Of a DNA stretch of 64,000 nt, positions 50,258-62,127 are shown piece after piece. The stretch comes from Enterobacter ludwigii (lineage in GTDB: Bacteria > Pseudomonadota > Gammaproteobacteria > Enterobacterales > Enterobacteriaceae). Numbering within the stretch: position 1 is the stretch's first letter; every line of letters starts with the position of its first letter. The stretch is from NCBI RefSeq assembly GCF_001750725.1, contig NZ_CP017279.1:4588001-4652000 (forward strand). Reading direction: 5' to 3'. The notes under the pieces were generated by a model. That model saw only the letters and a program-made list of their open reading frames with translations, was not told the DNA's origin and searched no databases. Both the position numbers and the translations under genes were made by a program.

Positions 50258-52489
50258 ATGGTTGCGGTAAGAAGTGCACATCTTAATAAAGCTGGGGAGT
50301 TTGACCCACAAAAATGGATAGCAAGTCTGGGGATTTCCAGCCAGCAGTCGTGTGAACGCTTAACCGAAACCTGGGCCTACTGTCAGCGCACCACTCTGGG
50401 GCATCCTGACGCCGAACTGTTATTGTGGCGCGGCGTGGAGATGGTTGAAATCTTATCCATGCTGAACATGGATATCGAAACGCTGCAGGCCGCGCTTTTG
50501 TTCCCTCTTGCCGATGCGGATGTCGTCACTGAAGACGTGCTGCGCGACAGCGTCGGGCAATCCGTCGTGGCGTTGATCCACGGCGTACGGGATATGGCGG
50601 CAATCCGCCAGCTCAAAGCCGCACATACCGATTCCGTCTCCTCGGAGCAAGTTGATAACGTTCGCCGGATGCTGCTGGCCATGGTGGACGATTTCCGCTG
50701 CGTGGTCATCAAGCTCGCTGAACGCGTTGCCCACCTGCGCGAAGTAAAAGATGCGCCGGAAGACGAGCGCGTACTGGCCGCGAAAGAGTGTACGAACATC
50801 TATGCACCGCTGGCGAACCGCTTAGGGATTGGTCAACTGAAATGGGAGCTGGAGGATTACTGCTTCCGTTACCTGCACCCGGCAGAATATAAGCGGATTG
50901 CAAAACTCCTGCACGAGCGCCGCATTGACCGCGAGCACTATATTGAGGAGTTCGTCAGCGGATTGCGCCAGTCGATGAAAGAAGAGAACGTGCGGGCCGA
51001 AGTCTATGGTCGACCCAAGCACATCTACAGCATCTGGCGCAAAATGCAGAAGAAACATCTCGCCTTTGATGAGCTGTTTGACGTGCGCGCCGTGCGCATC
51101 GTTGCGGAGCGTCTGCAGGATTGCTACGCCGCGTTAGGGATAGTACATACTCACTTCCGCCATCTTCCGGATGAATTCGATGACTATGTCGCGAACCCGA
51201 AACCTAACGGCTATCAGTCTATTCATACCGTGGTGCTGGGGCCTGGCGGCAAAACGGTCGAGATTCAAATTCGTACCAAACAGATGCACGAGGACGCTGA
51301 GCTTGGCGTCGCGGCGCACTGGAAATACAAAGAGGGGACGTCAGGTGGCGTGCGCTCTGGTCATGAAGACCGCATTGCCTGGCTGCGTAAGCTGATTGCG
51401 TGGCAGGAAGAGATGGCGGATTCCGGCGAAATGCTGGATGAAGTGCGAAGCCAGGTCTTTGACGACCGGGTCTACGTCTTTACGCCGAAAGGTGACGTGG
51501 TCGACCTGCCAGCAGGCTCCACGCCGCTGGACTTTGCCTATCACATCCACAGTGATGTGGGGCACCGCTGCATCGGGGCGAAAATCGGCGGGCGTATCGT
51601 ACCGTTTACCTATCAGCTGCAGATGGGCGACCAGATTGAAATCATCACGCAGAAGCAGCCTAACCCGAGCCGTGACTGGCTTAACCCGAACCTGGGCTAT
51701 GTTACCACCAGCCGCGGGCGCTCAAAAATTCACGCCTGGTTCCGTAAGCAGGATCGTGACAAGAACATTCTTGCCGGTCGCCAGATCCTCGACGACGAGC
51801 TGGAACATATCGGCATAAGCCTGAAAGAGGCCGAGAAATTCCTGCTGCCGCGCTACAACTTCAACGAGCTGGATGAGCTGCTGGCGGCGATTGGCGGCGG
51901 TGATATCCGTCTTAATCAGATGGTGAACTTCCTGCAGGCGCAGTTCAACAAGCCAAGCGCGGCGGAGCAGGATGCGGCGGCGCTGAAGCAGCTGCAGCAG
52001 AAAACCTATGCGCCACAACAGCGCAGCAAAGACAATGGCCGCGTTGTGGTGGAAGGGGTGGGTAATCTGATGCACCACATTGCCCGCTGCTGCCAGCCAA
52101 TCCCGGGTGATGATATCGTTGGCTTTATCACTCAGGGACGCGGGATTTCCATTCACCGTTCAGACTGCGACCAGCTTGCTGAGCTGCAGTCGCATGCACC
52201 GGAACGTATTGTGGAAGCGGTCTGGGGCGAGAGCTACTCGGCGGGGTACTCGCTGGTGGTTCGCGTCACCGCAAACGACCGTAGCGGCCTGCTGCGTGAT
52301 ATTACGACCATTCTCGCGAACGAAAAGGTCAACGTGCTGGGCGTGGCCAGCCGCAGCGATACGCGCGAGCAGCTTGCCACCATCGATATGACCATCGAAA
52401 TCTACAACCTGCAGGTGCTGGGCCGCGTGCTTGGCAAACTGAACCAGGTCCCGGATGTGATTGACGCACGTCGTCTGCACGGCGGGTAA
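50258..52489 (+). CDS. relA: RelA, ribosome-associated (p)ppGpp synthetase
   Basis: RelA makes (p)ppGpp from GTP or GDP when uncharged tRNA enters the ribosomal A site. The 743 residues compare with 744 in E. coli. The N-terminal pseudo-hydrolase carries FPLADADVV at 82-90 where active hydrolases have an HD pair. The synthetase domain has RPKHIYSIWRKM and FDELFDVRAVRI. TGS (about 405-465), zinc-finger/CC (CCQPIPGD) and ACT (about 660-743) follow. It is preceded by AAAGGAGAGG and followed by mazG without mazEF. Confidence 0.98.
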   Translation: MVAVRSAHLNKAGEFDPQKWIASLGISSQQSCERLTETWAYCQRTTLGHPDAELLLWRGVEMVEILSMLNMDIETLQAALLFPLADADVVTEDVLRDSVGQSVVALIHGVRDMAAIRQLKAAHTDSVSSEQVDNVRRMLLAMVDDFRCVVIKLAERVAHLREVKDAPEDERVLAAKECTNIYAPLANRLGIGQLKWELEDYCFRYLHPAEYKRIAKLLHERRIDREHYIEEFVSGLRQSMKEENVRAEVYGRPKHIYSIWRKMQKKHLAFDELFDVRAVRIVAERLQDCYAALGIVHTHFRHLPDEFDDYVANPKPNGYQSIHTVVLGPGGKTVEIQIRTKQMHEDAELGVAAHWKYKEGTSGGVRSGHEDRIAWLRKLIAWQEEMADSGEMLDEVRSQVFDDRVYVFTPKGDVVDLPAGSTPLDFAYHIHSDVGHRCIGAKIGGRIVPFTYQLQMGDQIEIITQKQPNPSRDWLNPNLGYVTTSRGRSKIHAWFRKQDRDKNILAGRQILDDELEHIGISLKEAEKFLLPRYNFNELDELLAAIGGGDIRLNQMVNFLQAQFNKPSAAEQDAAALKQLQQKTYAPQQRSKDNGRVVVEGVGNLMHHIARCCQPIPGDDIVGFITQGRGISIHRSDCDQLAELQSHAPERIVEAVWGESYSAGYSLVVRVTANDRSGLLRDITTILANEKVNVLGVASRSDTREQLATIDMTIEIYNLQVLGRVLGKLNQVPDVIDARRLHGG

Positions 52490-52505
52490 GCCCACCTTTC
52501 TGTAA

Positions 52506-52533
52506 GCCGGGTAAGGCGTAGCCTTTACCCGGC
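52506..52533. repeat. REP-like palindrome between relA and mazG
   Basis: GCCGGGTAAGGC...GCCTTTACCCGGC is a REP-type imperfect palindrome. It fills most of the 69-bp gap between relA and mazG, exactly where E. coli has mazE and mazF. Confidence 0.8.
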
Positions 52534-52558
52534 ATTTATTTTTAATCAGGACAGAATT

Positions 52559-53350
52559 ATGACCCAAATTGACCGCCTGCTTGGCATCATGAAACGCCTG
52601 CGCGATCCGGAAAACGGCTGCCCGTGGGACAAAGAGCAGACTTTCGCCACCATCGCCCCGTACACCCTCGAAGAGACCTATGAAGTGCTGGACGCCATTT
52701 CACGCGAGGATTTTGACGACCTGCGTGGCGAACTGGGTGACCTGCTGTTCCAGGTGGTGTTCTATGCGCAAATGGCGCAGGAAGAGGGGCGTTTTAACTT
52801 CGACGACATCTGCGCTGCCATCAGCGACAAACTGGAACGCCGTCATCCGCATATCTTTAGCGATGCCACCGCAGGCGATAGCGCGGAAGTGCTGGCGCGC
52901 TGGGAACAGATTAAAAGCGCCGAGCGCGCGGAGAAATCCCAGCACTCGGCACTGGATGACATTCCCCTGAACCTGCCTGCGCTGATGCGCGCGCATAAAA
53001 TTCAGAAACGCTGCTCCGCGGTTGGCTTTGACTGGACGTCTCTTGGCCCGGTGCTGGAAAAAGTGCATGAAGAGATCGACGAAGTGATGCACGAAGCGCA
53101 ACAGGCTGTGGTAGATGAAGCAAAGCTTGAAGAAGAGATGGGCGATTTGCTGTTCGCGACCGTCAACCTTTCTCGCCATCTGGGTGTAAAAGCGGAAACC
53201 GCCCTGCAAAAAGCCAACATTAAGTTCGAACGACGCTTTCGCGAAGTTGAGCGGATTGTGGCCTCGCGTGGCCTGGAAATGAGCGGAATTGACCTCGATG
53301 CGATGGAAGAAGTCTGGCAAGAAGTAAAACGCCAGGAAACTGATCTCTAA
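52559..53350 (+). CDS. mazG: MazG, nucleoside triphosphate pyrophosphohydrolase
   Basis: MazG hydrolyses all canonical nucleoside triphosphates to monophosphates and pyrophosphate, and in E. coli lowers the (p)ppGpp level. The 263 residues match E. coli. Two MazG domains are visible, the first with EETYEVLDAI and GELGDLLFQVVF, the second with EEIDEV and EEMGDLLFATVN, which carry the metal-binding acidic residues. It stands 69 bases behind relA; the usual mazEF toxin-antitoxin genes are missing. Confidence 0.97.
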   Translation: MTQIDRLLGIMKRLRDPENGCPWDKEQTFATIAPYTLEETYEVLDAISREDFDDLRGELGDLLFQVVFYAQMAQEEGRFNFDDICAAISDKLERRHPHIFSDATAGDSAEVLARWEQIKSAERAEKSQHSALDDIPLNLPALMRAHKIQKRCSAVGFDWTSLGPVLEKVHEEIDEVMHEAQQAVVDEAKLEEEMGDLLFATVNLSRHLGVKAETALQKANIKFERRFREVERIVASRGLEMSGIDLDAMEEVWQEVKRQETDL

Positions 53351-53558
53351 CGAAATTTTGCGATCAAGCGCAATTTGTGTGATTTTTTAAATGACAAGCG
53401 CTTGATTTGCGTCAAAAACATTTACCCAAAAGGGGCTATTTTCTCACTCCTTATGTTTGTCATTGGCTGGACAGGAGACGGAGAATGAAAGTTTGTGGCG
53501 CTCGCCGTGTTCGGGTATACTACTTTCCCGTCCTGGTTATTCCATCGTTTCACCCTAA

Positions 53559-55211
<1,653 letters not shown>

Positions 55212-55221
55212 AAAAAGTTAG

Positions 55222-56592
<1,371 letters not shown>

Positions 56593-56610
56593 TCGCTAAG
56601 CCTTAAAATG

Positions 56611-56642
56611 AAAATGCCAGTCGTAAGACTGGCATTTTTTTT
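56611..56642 (+). terminator. Intrinsic terminator of eno
   Basis: AAATGCCAGTC/GACTGGCATTT pair around a 4-base loop and are followed by a run of T residues. The next gene on the other strand ends 3 bases further on. Confidence 0.95.
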
Positions 56643-56644
56643 GG

Positions 56645-57754
56645 CTATTTAAAATCGACCGCCATTTGTTCCGGAATGGTCAGCCCCTGAGTGGTTTGCA
56701 CGCAGCGGGCAATATAGTCCGTAAAGCGGGGTGGCTTAGGCATGCCCATGCTAAGCAGCTTATCATTGCTGAAGCGCACGTTGAGTGTGGCAAAAGCACC
56801 GTATAAACGCATTGCTTTCAGCATCAGGCGCTCGTTGCACGGCCCAAAAATATCCTTCAGTTCGCGGCGCATTCTGACCAGCGTTTCGTAACTTACCTGA
56901 GCGTATCGATCTCCGACAGGGGCTTTCTCCAACGCCTGCGCCATTGCCTTATCAATATCAGCAAAGCGAACGCTGTTCTCTTCCCCGGCAGAAATATGTA
57001 CCACTTCCCCTGAACGTGCATCACTGGTAAGCAGCATTAACAGCGCGTCGGCACAATAGTCCACCGGAACGACATCGATTTTGTCTTCCATCGAACACAT
57101 GAATTTTTGCAGCATTAACCCCATGCTAAAGACCCAGAAAATACTGCTTGAAGGCGTGCAGCCGTGACGGGTATGGCCGACGACGATAGACGGGCGGGCG
57201 ATGAGCAGCGGCAGGCCAGGACAGTGCTGGCGCATCAGCTGTTCAATGGTGGATTTCGAATAGGTATATTCCACCAGATGCTCGGCGTTCTCTCTGAATT
57301 CTGCACTTTCGGCGACCAGCGAATCCTGCTCCGGCGTGCAGGACATCGCCGTGCCAACGTGCAGGAAGCGCTGTAGGGTCGACACCCGTTCCATGCGGCG
57401 CGCCAGCGCCAGGGTGCCCTCGACGTTCACCTTCCAGATAAGCGGATTGTTGCCAAATGACGCGACGGCCGCGCAGTTAACGACATGCGTCACCTGTTCA
57501 AGACGCGGATCGTTCAGGAAGGCTTCCGGCTGGCTGAGATCGCCAATGAGGATATTCTCCACGCTCAGCGAGGCCAGTGCATGCTCAGGCACGTTGAACT
57601 TACGCATATTCTCCTGTACTCGCGCCAGCCCACCTTGCGGGTCGCTGGCGCGCGCAAGCAGAAGTAAATTTACGGCGCTCTCGCCGGTCAGGATTTTTTC
57701 AAGTACTGCACCACCCAGAAATCCGGTCACGCCTGTAATCAGTAAGGTTTTCAT
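56645..57754 (-). CDS. Extended short-chain dehydrogenase/reductase (fatty-acyl-reductase-like NAD-binding domain), substrate unknown
   Basis: A 369-residue protein of the extended SDR group. The Rossmann motif GVTGFLGG (G8, G11, G14) is followed by the NAD-binding_4 type pattern of thioester and fatty-acyl-CoA reductases: LLLARASD, VVNCAAVASFG, NVEGTLALARR, and the catalytic Y163-x3-K167 in YTYSK. No carrier-protein or adenylation domain is attached. It has its own upstream region and no co-directional partner. It is not in the K-12 order at this site. A reductase or dehydrogenase acting on a thioester, sugar or isoprenoid would all fit; the substrate cannot be told from sequence. Confidence 0.85.
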   Translation of the reverse strand: MKTLLITGVTGFLGGAVLEKILTGESAVNLLLLARASDPQGGLARVQENMRKFNVPEHALASLSVENILIGDLSQPEAFLNDPRLEQVTHVVNCAAVASFGNNPLIWKVNVEGTLALARRMERVSTLQRFLHVGTAMSCTPEQDSLVAESAEFRENAEHLVEYTYSKSTIEQLMRQHCPGLPLLIARPSIVVGHTRHGCTPSSSIFWVFSMGLMLQKFMCSMEDKIDVVPVDYCADALLMLLTSDARSGEVVHISAGEENSVRFADIDKAMAQALEKAPVGDRYAQVSYETLVRMRRELKDIFGPCNERLMLKAMRLYGAFATLNVRFSNDKLLSMGMPKPPRFTDYIARCVQTTQGLTIPEQMAVDFK

Positions 57755-58113
57755 TGATACCGTCTCATTATGATTGATGAGGCGGATTGTAGGCGGGCGA
57801 AAGTAAACGGCGTTTAAATAAAAAAATGGCCAGCCTTACCGTTTCTTAAGCTTATTTTAAGGTAAGGAATTCAGGGGATGAGATTGGACATTGCAGGAGG
57901 GAAGAAAATTCAATTTATCAAGATATTTATTTTAACTTACTGATTTGTATATTATAAACGTGCTTCCTGTGTCGTGGGGATATTAAGTCAAAATGTAATT
58001 ATAAAAATACTTTGTAACATCATTCATTGATGCGGTAAATAATTTAACGAATGCTTAAGTACACTTAAAATAACGAACTCGCAGGCTATTGATATATAGC
58101 CTGCGAAGGTTTT
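57755..58113. other. AT-rich intergenic region, no gene seen
   Basis: This 359-bp gap is markedly more AT-rich than its neighbours and has no credible coding frame. It must contain the promoter of the minus-strand SDR gene. An inverted repeat CCTTACC (57834-57840) and GGTAAGG (57861-57867) encloses a CTTAAG-rich centre. The right end holds the terminator of the RpiR-type gene. Confidence 0.65.
58080..58105 (-). terminator. Hairpin after the RpiR-type regulator gene
   Basis: CGCAGGCTAT (58080-58089) and ATAGCCTGCG (58096-58105) form a perfect 10-bp stem, 9 bases past the stop codon. The minus-strand tail GAGTTCGTTATTTT is only moderately T-rich. Confidence 0.65.
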
Positions 58114-58938
58114 TTACAGCAACAGAGGAAGCGTTGCGCTGGCGGTTTGTTGGCTGACCTCGCCGTAATGACCGTCTATTGCAATAAGGGAGTGGGTAAG
58201 CAACTCGACCAGCAGCATAACACCCACTTTGGCATTGAGTGCGCCTGCGCTAAGCGGCCCCTCGGGTTTGGCTGCAACCAGTAGCATATCGCTAAGGGAC
58301 GCCAGCGGGCTACGCGGCGTATTGCTGAGCGCCAGCACGGGGACGCCACGTTTGCGCGCAAGTTTTACGACGTGAAGTAAATCCCGTGTTGAGCCTGAAC
58401 TGGAGATGGCTACCACCAGCGACGCTTTAGAGAGGGTGGTCGCATTCATGGCTGCACGGTGCATATCGCTGAAGAGCTGCACAGGTTTGCCCAGGCGCAA
58501 CAGCTTATAATGCAGATACTCGCCGAGGATCGCACTGGCAGCGACCCCATAAATCTGGACTGACTGCGCCTGATGCAGCGCCTGTGCCGCCTTTTCCAGC
58601 AGTGCTCTGTCGAGCAGTCTGGCGGTATCCTGCAGAGCCTGTACAGACTCTTCCACTACGCTATCAATTTCATCGCCGGCCTGACGCTCTGGCTGACCCT
58701 GCTGAATGTCCAGCGCAAGCGCCATTTTGAATTCCGTGTACCCCTTACAGCCCAGTGTGCGGCAAAGACGCGTCACGCTGGCCTCACTGGTATGACTTTC
58801 GCGCGCCAGCTCAGTGATCGTCAGGTAAAGCACCCGGGCAGGATCGTTGAGGACAAACTCACCCAGTTTTCGTTGCGTTGGGCTGTACCCGGAAGCCTCC
58901 TGGCGTAGCTTCAGCAGCAGGTTTTCATGGTCTGACAT
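58114..58938 (-). CDS. MurR/RpiR-family transcriptional regulator
   Basis: A 274-residue regulator with the two domains of the RpiR family: an N-terminal helix-turn-helix (about 1-77, with ITELARESHTSEASVTRLCR covering the recognition helix) and a C-terminal SIS phosphosugar-binding domain (about 115-250, with VAISSSGSTRDLL as the sugar-phosphate loop). Its closest named relatives would be MurR and similar amino-sugar regulators. It is divergent from the PTS-nanE pair 166 bases away, so it probably controls that operon in response to ManNAc-6-P or GlcNAc-6-P. This is an inference. Confidence 0.92.
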   Translation of the reverse strand: MSDHENLLLKLRQEASGYSPTQRKLGEFVLNDPARVLYLTITELARESHTSEASVTRLCRTLGCKGYTEFKMALALDIQQGQPERQAGDEIDSVVEESVQALQDTARLLDRALLEKAAQALHQAQSVQIYGVAASAILGEYLHYKLLRLGKPVQLFSDMHRAAMNATTLSKASLVVAISSSGSTRDLLHVVKLARKRGVPVLALSNTPRSPLASLSDMLLVAAKPEGPLSAGALNAKVGVMLLVELLTHSLIAIDGHYGEVSQQTASATLPLLL

Positions 58939-59030
58939 GCGAGATCCTTAATGCATTCTTCTGTCGACTAGTGTGGCGGAAAGCGGGGGAAAGATGCCAG
59001 TCATTTCGAAAAAGTATGATCGTCCTCCTG

Positions 59031-59084
59031 GTTATTGATGATAATTTTCACTATCAATAATTAATGTGGTAAAAATTTTCATCT
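59031..59084. promoter_or_regulatory. Candidate operators between the RpiR-type gene and the PTS operon
   Basis: An inverted repeat ATTGA (59034-59038) and TCAAT (59053-59057) and a direct repeat AATTTTCA (59043-59050 and 59074-59081, 31 bases apart) lie just upstream of the PTS start. RpiR-type sites often have TGAAA/TTTCA half-sites, so these are plausible operators. Confidence 0.45.
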
Positions 59085-59104
59085 ATACACGAGGGGATGA
59101 AAAA

Positions 59105-60664
59105 ATGATGCAAATGTTCAGTGGGGCTTCTTCTGGCGGATGGTTTGAGAAAGCGCAGCGCTTTGGCAAATCATTTATGTTGCCCATCGCCGTCTTGCCC
59201 GCGGCGGGTTTGTTGCTGGGGATTGGAGGCGCGTTATCAAATCCCAATACCCTCACGGCCTACCCGTTTTTAGATGTTGCGTGGCTGCAGGCCATCTTTA
59301 CCATTATGAGCAGTGCCGGTTCGATTGTGTTCGCCAACCTCTCGGTGCTTTTTGCTGTCGGGGTCGCCGTCGGGCTGGCAAAAAATGATAAAGGAACCGC
59401 GGGGCTGGCGGCATTGCTCGCTTTTCTGGTGATGAATGCCACCATCAATGCGCTGCTGATCCTGACGGGAAAACTGGCGCTTGAGAACCCGGGTGCCGTA
59501 GGGCAGGGAATGACGCTGGGGATCCAGACGCTGGAAACCGGCGTATTTGGTGGGGTCGTCATCGGGCTTGTGACCTGCGCGTTACATCATCGGTTCAATA
59601 AGATCGCGCTTCCGCAGTTCCTGAGTTTCTTTGGCGGTTCACGTTTTGTACCGATCGTCAGCTCGCTGGCGGCAATACTTGTCGGGGCATTAATGACCGT
59701 CATCTGGCCGCATTTCCAGAAGCTGATCTTCGGTCTGGGCGGGCTTGTGGATGCCACCGGTTATCTGGGGACTATGCTGTACGGTTTCATTTTGCGCATG
59801 CTCGGGCCGTTTGGTTTACACCACATCTTCTATCTTCCCTTCTGGACGACCGCGCTTGGCGGCAGCGAGATCGTTAACGGTCAGCTGGTAGAAGGTACGC
59901 AGCGGATCTTCTTCGCCCAGCTTGCTGACCCGACTACACGCCAGTTTTATGAAGGCACGTCGCGTTTCATGTCCGGACGTTTCATCACGATGATGTTTGG
60001 TCTGCTGGGTGCCTGCCTCGCGATGTACCACACGGCAAAGCCGGAGAACAAAAAACGCGTCGCGGGGCTGTTACTTTCGGCGGCATTGACCTCGTTCCTG
60101 ACGGGAATTACTGAACCTATTGAGTTCTCATTCCTTTTTGTTGCACCGGTGCTGTACGTCATTCACGCCCTGTTTGACGGGCTGGCGTTTATGCTCGCCC
60201 ATATTTTACACATCACTATCGGGCAAACCTTCTCAGGCGGTTTTATCGACTTCGTGCTGTTCGGCATTCTCCAGGGCGAGGCCAAAACCCACTGGATGTT
60301 CGTACCGCTGGTAGGGGTGCCGTGGTTCTTCCTCTACTACTTTACGTTCCGCTATCTGATTAATCGCTTTGATTTTGCCACGCCGGGCCGTGAGAAAGAG
60401 GCGATGGCGGATGAAGTGACCTTGTCGCAGAGCGAGCGTGCCGTTGCGGTGATCGCCGGGTTAGGTGGCAAAGACAATCTCGAAGAGGTGGACTGCTGCG
60501 CGACGCGCCTTCGCGTCACGGTGAAGGATGGCAGCAAAGTGAATGAATCGGCGCTGAAAGCGACCGGCGCGCGTGGCGTTATCGTCCGCGGCAACGGTGT
60601 TCAGGTCATTTATGGGCCGCATGTCACGATTATTAAAAACGAAGTGGAAGAGATCTTATCGTAA
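59105..60664 (+). CDS. PTS EIICB permease, glucose/N-acetylglucosamine-type family
   Basis: The permease imports and phosphorylates a hexose or N-acetylhexosamine. The start at 59105 ([13 protein letters not shown], 519 aa) lies 8 bases behind GAGGGG. The EIIC domain (about 15-400) has many hydrophobic segments and the [12 protein letters not shown] motif with the conserved Glu. The EIIB domain (about 430-515) ends the protein, with the phosphorylated cysteine at C465 in [10 protein letters not shown]. There is no EIIA domain, so the cell's Crr protein presumably serves. Its stop overlaps nanE (TAATG). The substrate is not proven; linkage points to N-acetylmannosamine. Confidence 0.92.
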   Translation: MMQMFSGASSGGWFEKAQRFGKSFMLPIAVLPAAGLLLGIGGALSNPNTLTAYPFLDVAWLQAIFTIMSSAGSIVFANLSVLFAVGVAVGLAKNDKGTAGLAALLAFLVMNATINALLILTGKLALENPGAVGQGMTLGIQTLETGVFGGVVIGLVTCALHHRFNKIALPQFLSFFGGSRFVPIVSSLAAILVGALMTVIWPHFQKLIFGLGGLVDATGYLGTMLYGFILRMLGPFGLHHIFYLPFWTTALGGSEIVNGQLVEGTQRIFFAQLADPTTRQFYEGTSRFMSGRFITMMFGLLGACLAMYHTAKPENKKRVAGLLLSAALTSFLTGITEPIEFSFLFVAPVLYVIHALFDGLAFMLAHILHITIGQTFSGGFIDFVLFGILQGEAKTHWMFVPLVGVPWFFLYYFTFRYLINRFDFATPGREKEAMADEVTLSQSERAVAVIAGLGGKDNLEEVDCCATRLRVTVKDGSKVNESALKATGARGVIVRGNGVQVIYGPHVTIIKNEVEEILS

Positions 60665-61371
60665 TGAAAACTGTACTGGATAACCTGAAGGGAAAACTGG
60701 TCGTCTCCTGCCAGGCGCTGGAGAATGAACCTCTGCATAGCGCGTTTATTATGTCACGAATGGCGCTGGCCGCCGCGCAGGGTGGGGCGGCAGCGATCCG
60801 TGCCAATAGCGTGGTGGACATCGAAGCCATCAAGCAGCAGGTAGCGCTGCCGGTTATCGGCATCATCAAACGCGATTATCCGGATAGTGAGGTGTTTATC
60901 ACCGCCACGATGAAAGAAGTGGATGAGCTGATGACGGTTTCTCCGGAAATCATTGCCCTGGATGCGACTGCGCGACAGCGCCCTGGCGGCGAAGACCTGG
61001 CGACGCTGGTCGCGCATATCCGCACGCGGTACCCGTCGGTACGCCTGATGGCGGATATTTCCACAACAGAAGAGGCCGTGACGGCGCAGGCGCTGGGTTT
61101 TGATTGTGTGGGGACCACGCTTTACGGTTATACGACAGAAACCGCAGGCCATGCGCTACCGGACAATGACTGCGCGTTTCTGAAAGAGGTGCTGGCTGCC
61201 GTCGACATTCCCGTGGTGGCCGAAGGCAACGTTGACACACCTGAACGGGCGGCGAGGTGCCTGGAACTTGGTGCCTTTATGGTCGTTGTCGGCGGGGCCA
61301 TCACCCGTCCACAGCAAATTACTGCGCGGTTTATGGCAGCGATTGGCGCTCAAAGCACCGATGGAGCATGA
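60664..61371 (+). CDS. nanE: NanE, N-acetylmannosamine-6-phosphate 2-epimerase
   Basis: NanE converts ManNAc-6-phosphate to GlcNAc-6-phosphate, which NagA and NagB take into glycolysis. The 235 residues compare with 229 in E. coli. The TIM-barrel signatures are [10 protein letters not shown] at the start, [21 protein letters not shown] (catalytic lysine) and [13 protein letters not shown], with VVGGAITRP near the end. Its ATG overlaps the PTS stop by one base, so the two are made together. No nanA, nanK or nanT lies near it. Confidence 0.95.
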   Translation: MKTVLDNLKGKLVVSCQALENEPLHSAFIMSRMALAAAQGGAAAIRANSVVDIEAIKQQVALPVIGIIKRDYPDSEVFITATMKEVDELMTVSPEIIALDATARQRPGGEDLATLVAHIRTRYPSVRLMADISTTEEAVTAQALGFDCVGTTLYGYTTETAGHALPDNDCAFLKEVLAAVDIPVVAEGNVDTPERAARCLELGAFMVVVGGAITRPQQITARFMAAIGAQSTDGA

Positions 61372-61425
61372 CCATCTGACGGGGATCTGCGATACTTATC
61401 GTTTATCCCCTTAACTGAGATGACT

Positions 61426-62097
61426 ATGCAGTACCCGATTAACGAGATGTTCCAGACCCTGCAAGGCGAGGGTTACTTTACCGGCGTTCCCGCCATCTTT
61501 ATTCGATTACAGGGATGCCCGGTTGGCTGTGCCTGGTGTGATACCAAACATACGTGGGATAAACTCGCAGATCGGGAAGTGTCGCTGTTTAGCATTCTGG
61601 CTAAAACCAAAGAGAGCGATAAGTGGGGCGCGGGAAGTGCAGAAGATCTGCTGGCGATCATTGGCCGTCAGGGCTGGACGGCGCGCCACGTGGTGATTAC
61701 CGGGGGTGAACCCTGCATCCACGACCTGACGCCACTGACCGAGCTGCTCGAAAAGAACGGCTACAGCTGTCAGATTGAAACCAGCGGCACGCATGAAGTG
61801 CGCTGTTCTCACACCACCTGGGTGACGGTTTCGCCGAAAGTTAACATGCGCGGCGGCTACGATGTACTCTCTCAGGCGCTGGAGCGTGCTGATGAGATCA
61901 AACACCCGGTTGGCCGCGTGCGTGATATCGAAGCGCTGGATGAACTGCTCGCCACGCTGACGGATGAAAAGCAGCGGATCATCGCGCTGCAGCCTATCAG
62001 CCAGAAAGAGGATGCCACGCGCCTGTGTATTGAAACCTGTATTGCCCGCAACTGGCGGCTGTCGATGCAGACGCACAAGTACCTGAACATCGCCTAA
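61426..62097 (+). CDS. queE: QueE, 7-carboxy-7-deazaguanine synthase
   Basis: QueE is a radical SAM enzyme that contracts the ring of 6-carboxytetrahydropterin to give 7-carboxy-7-deazaguanine for queuosine. The start at 61426 (MQYPINEMFQTLQGEG, 223 aa) matches the E. coli length. The cluster cysteines are C31, C35 and C38 in GCPVGCAWC, followed by TGGEPCIHDL, the SAM-binding GGE. It is convergent with queD, whose product makes its substrate; the two share a terminator. Confidence 0.97.
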   Translation: MQYPINEMFQTLQGEGYFTGVPAIFIRLQGCPVGCAWCDTKHTWDKLADREVSLFSILAKTKESDKWGAGSAEDLLAIIGRQGWTARHVVITGGEPCIHDLTPLTELLEKNGYSCQIETSGTHEVRCSHTTWVTVSPKVNMRGGYDVLSQALERADEIKHPVGRVRDIEALDELLATLTDEKQRIIALQPISQKEDATRLCIETCIARNWRLSMQTHKYLNIA

Positions 62098-62127
62098 AAA
62101 AAAGCCCGGATATTCCGGGCTTTTTTT
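62096..62127. terminator. Bidirectional terminator between queE and queD
   Basis: AAAAAAAGCCCGGA-TAT-TCCGGGCTTTTTTT is a near-perfect palindrome with an A-run on the left and a T-run on the right, so it works on both strands. It overlaps the ends of both genes. Confidence 0.95.
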
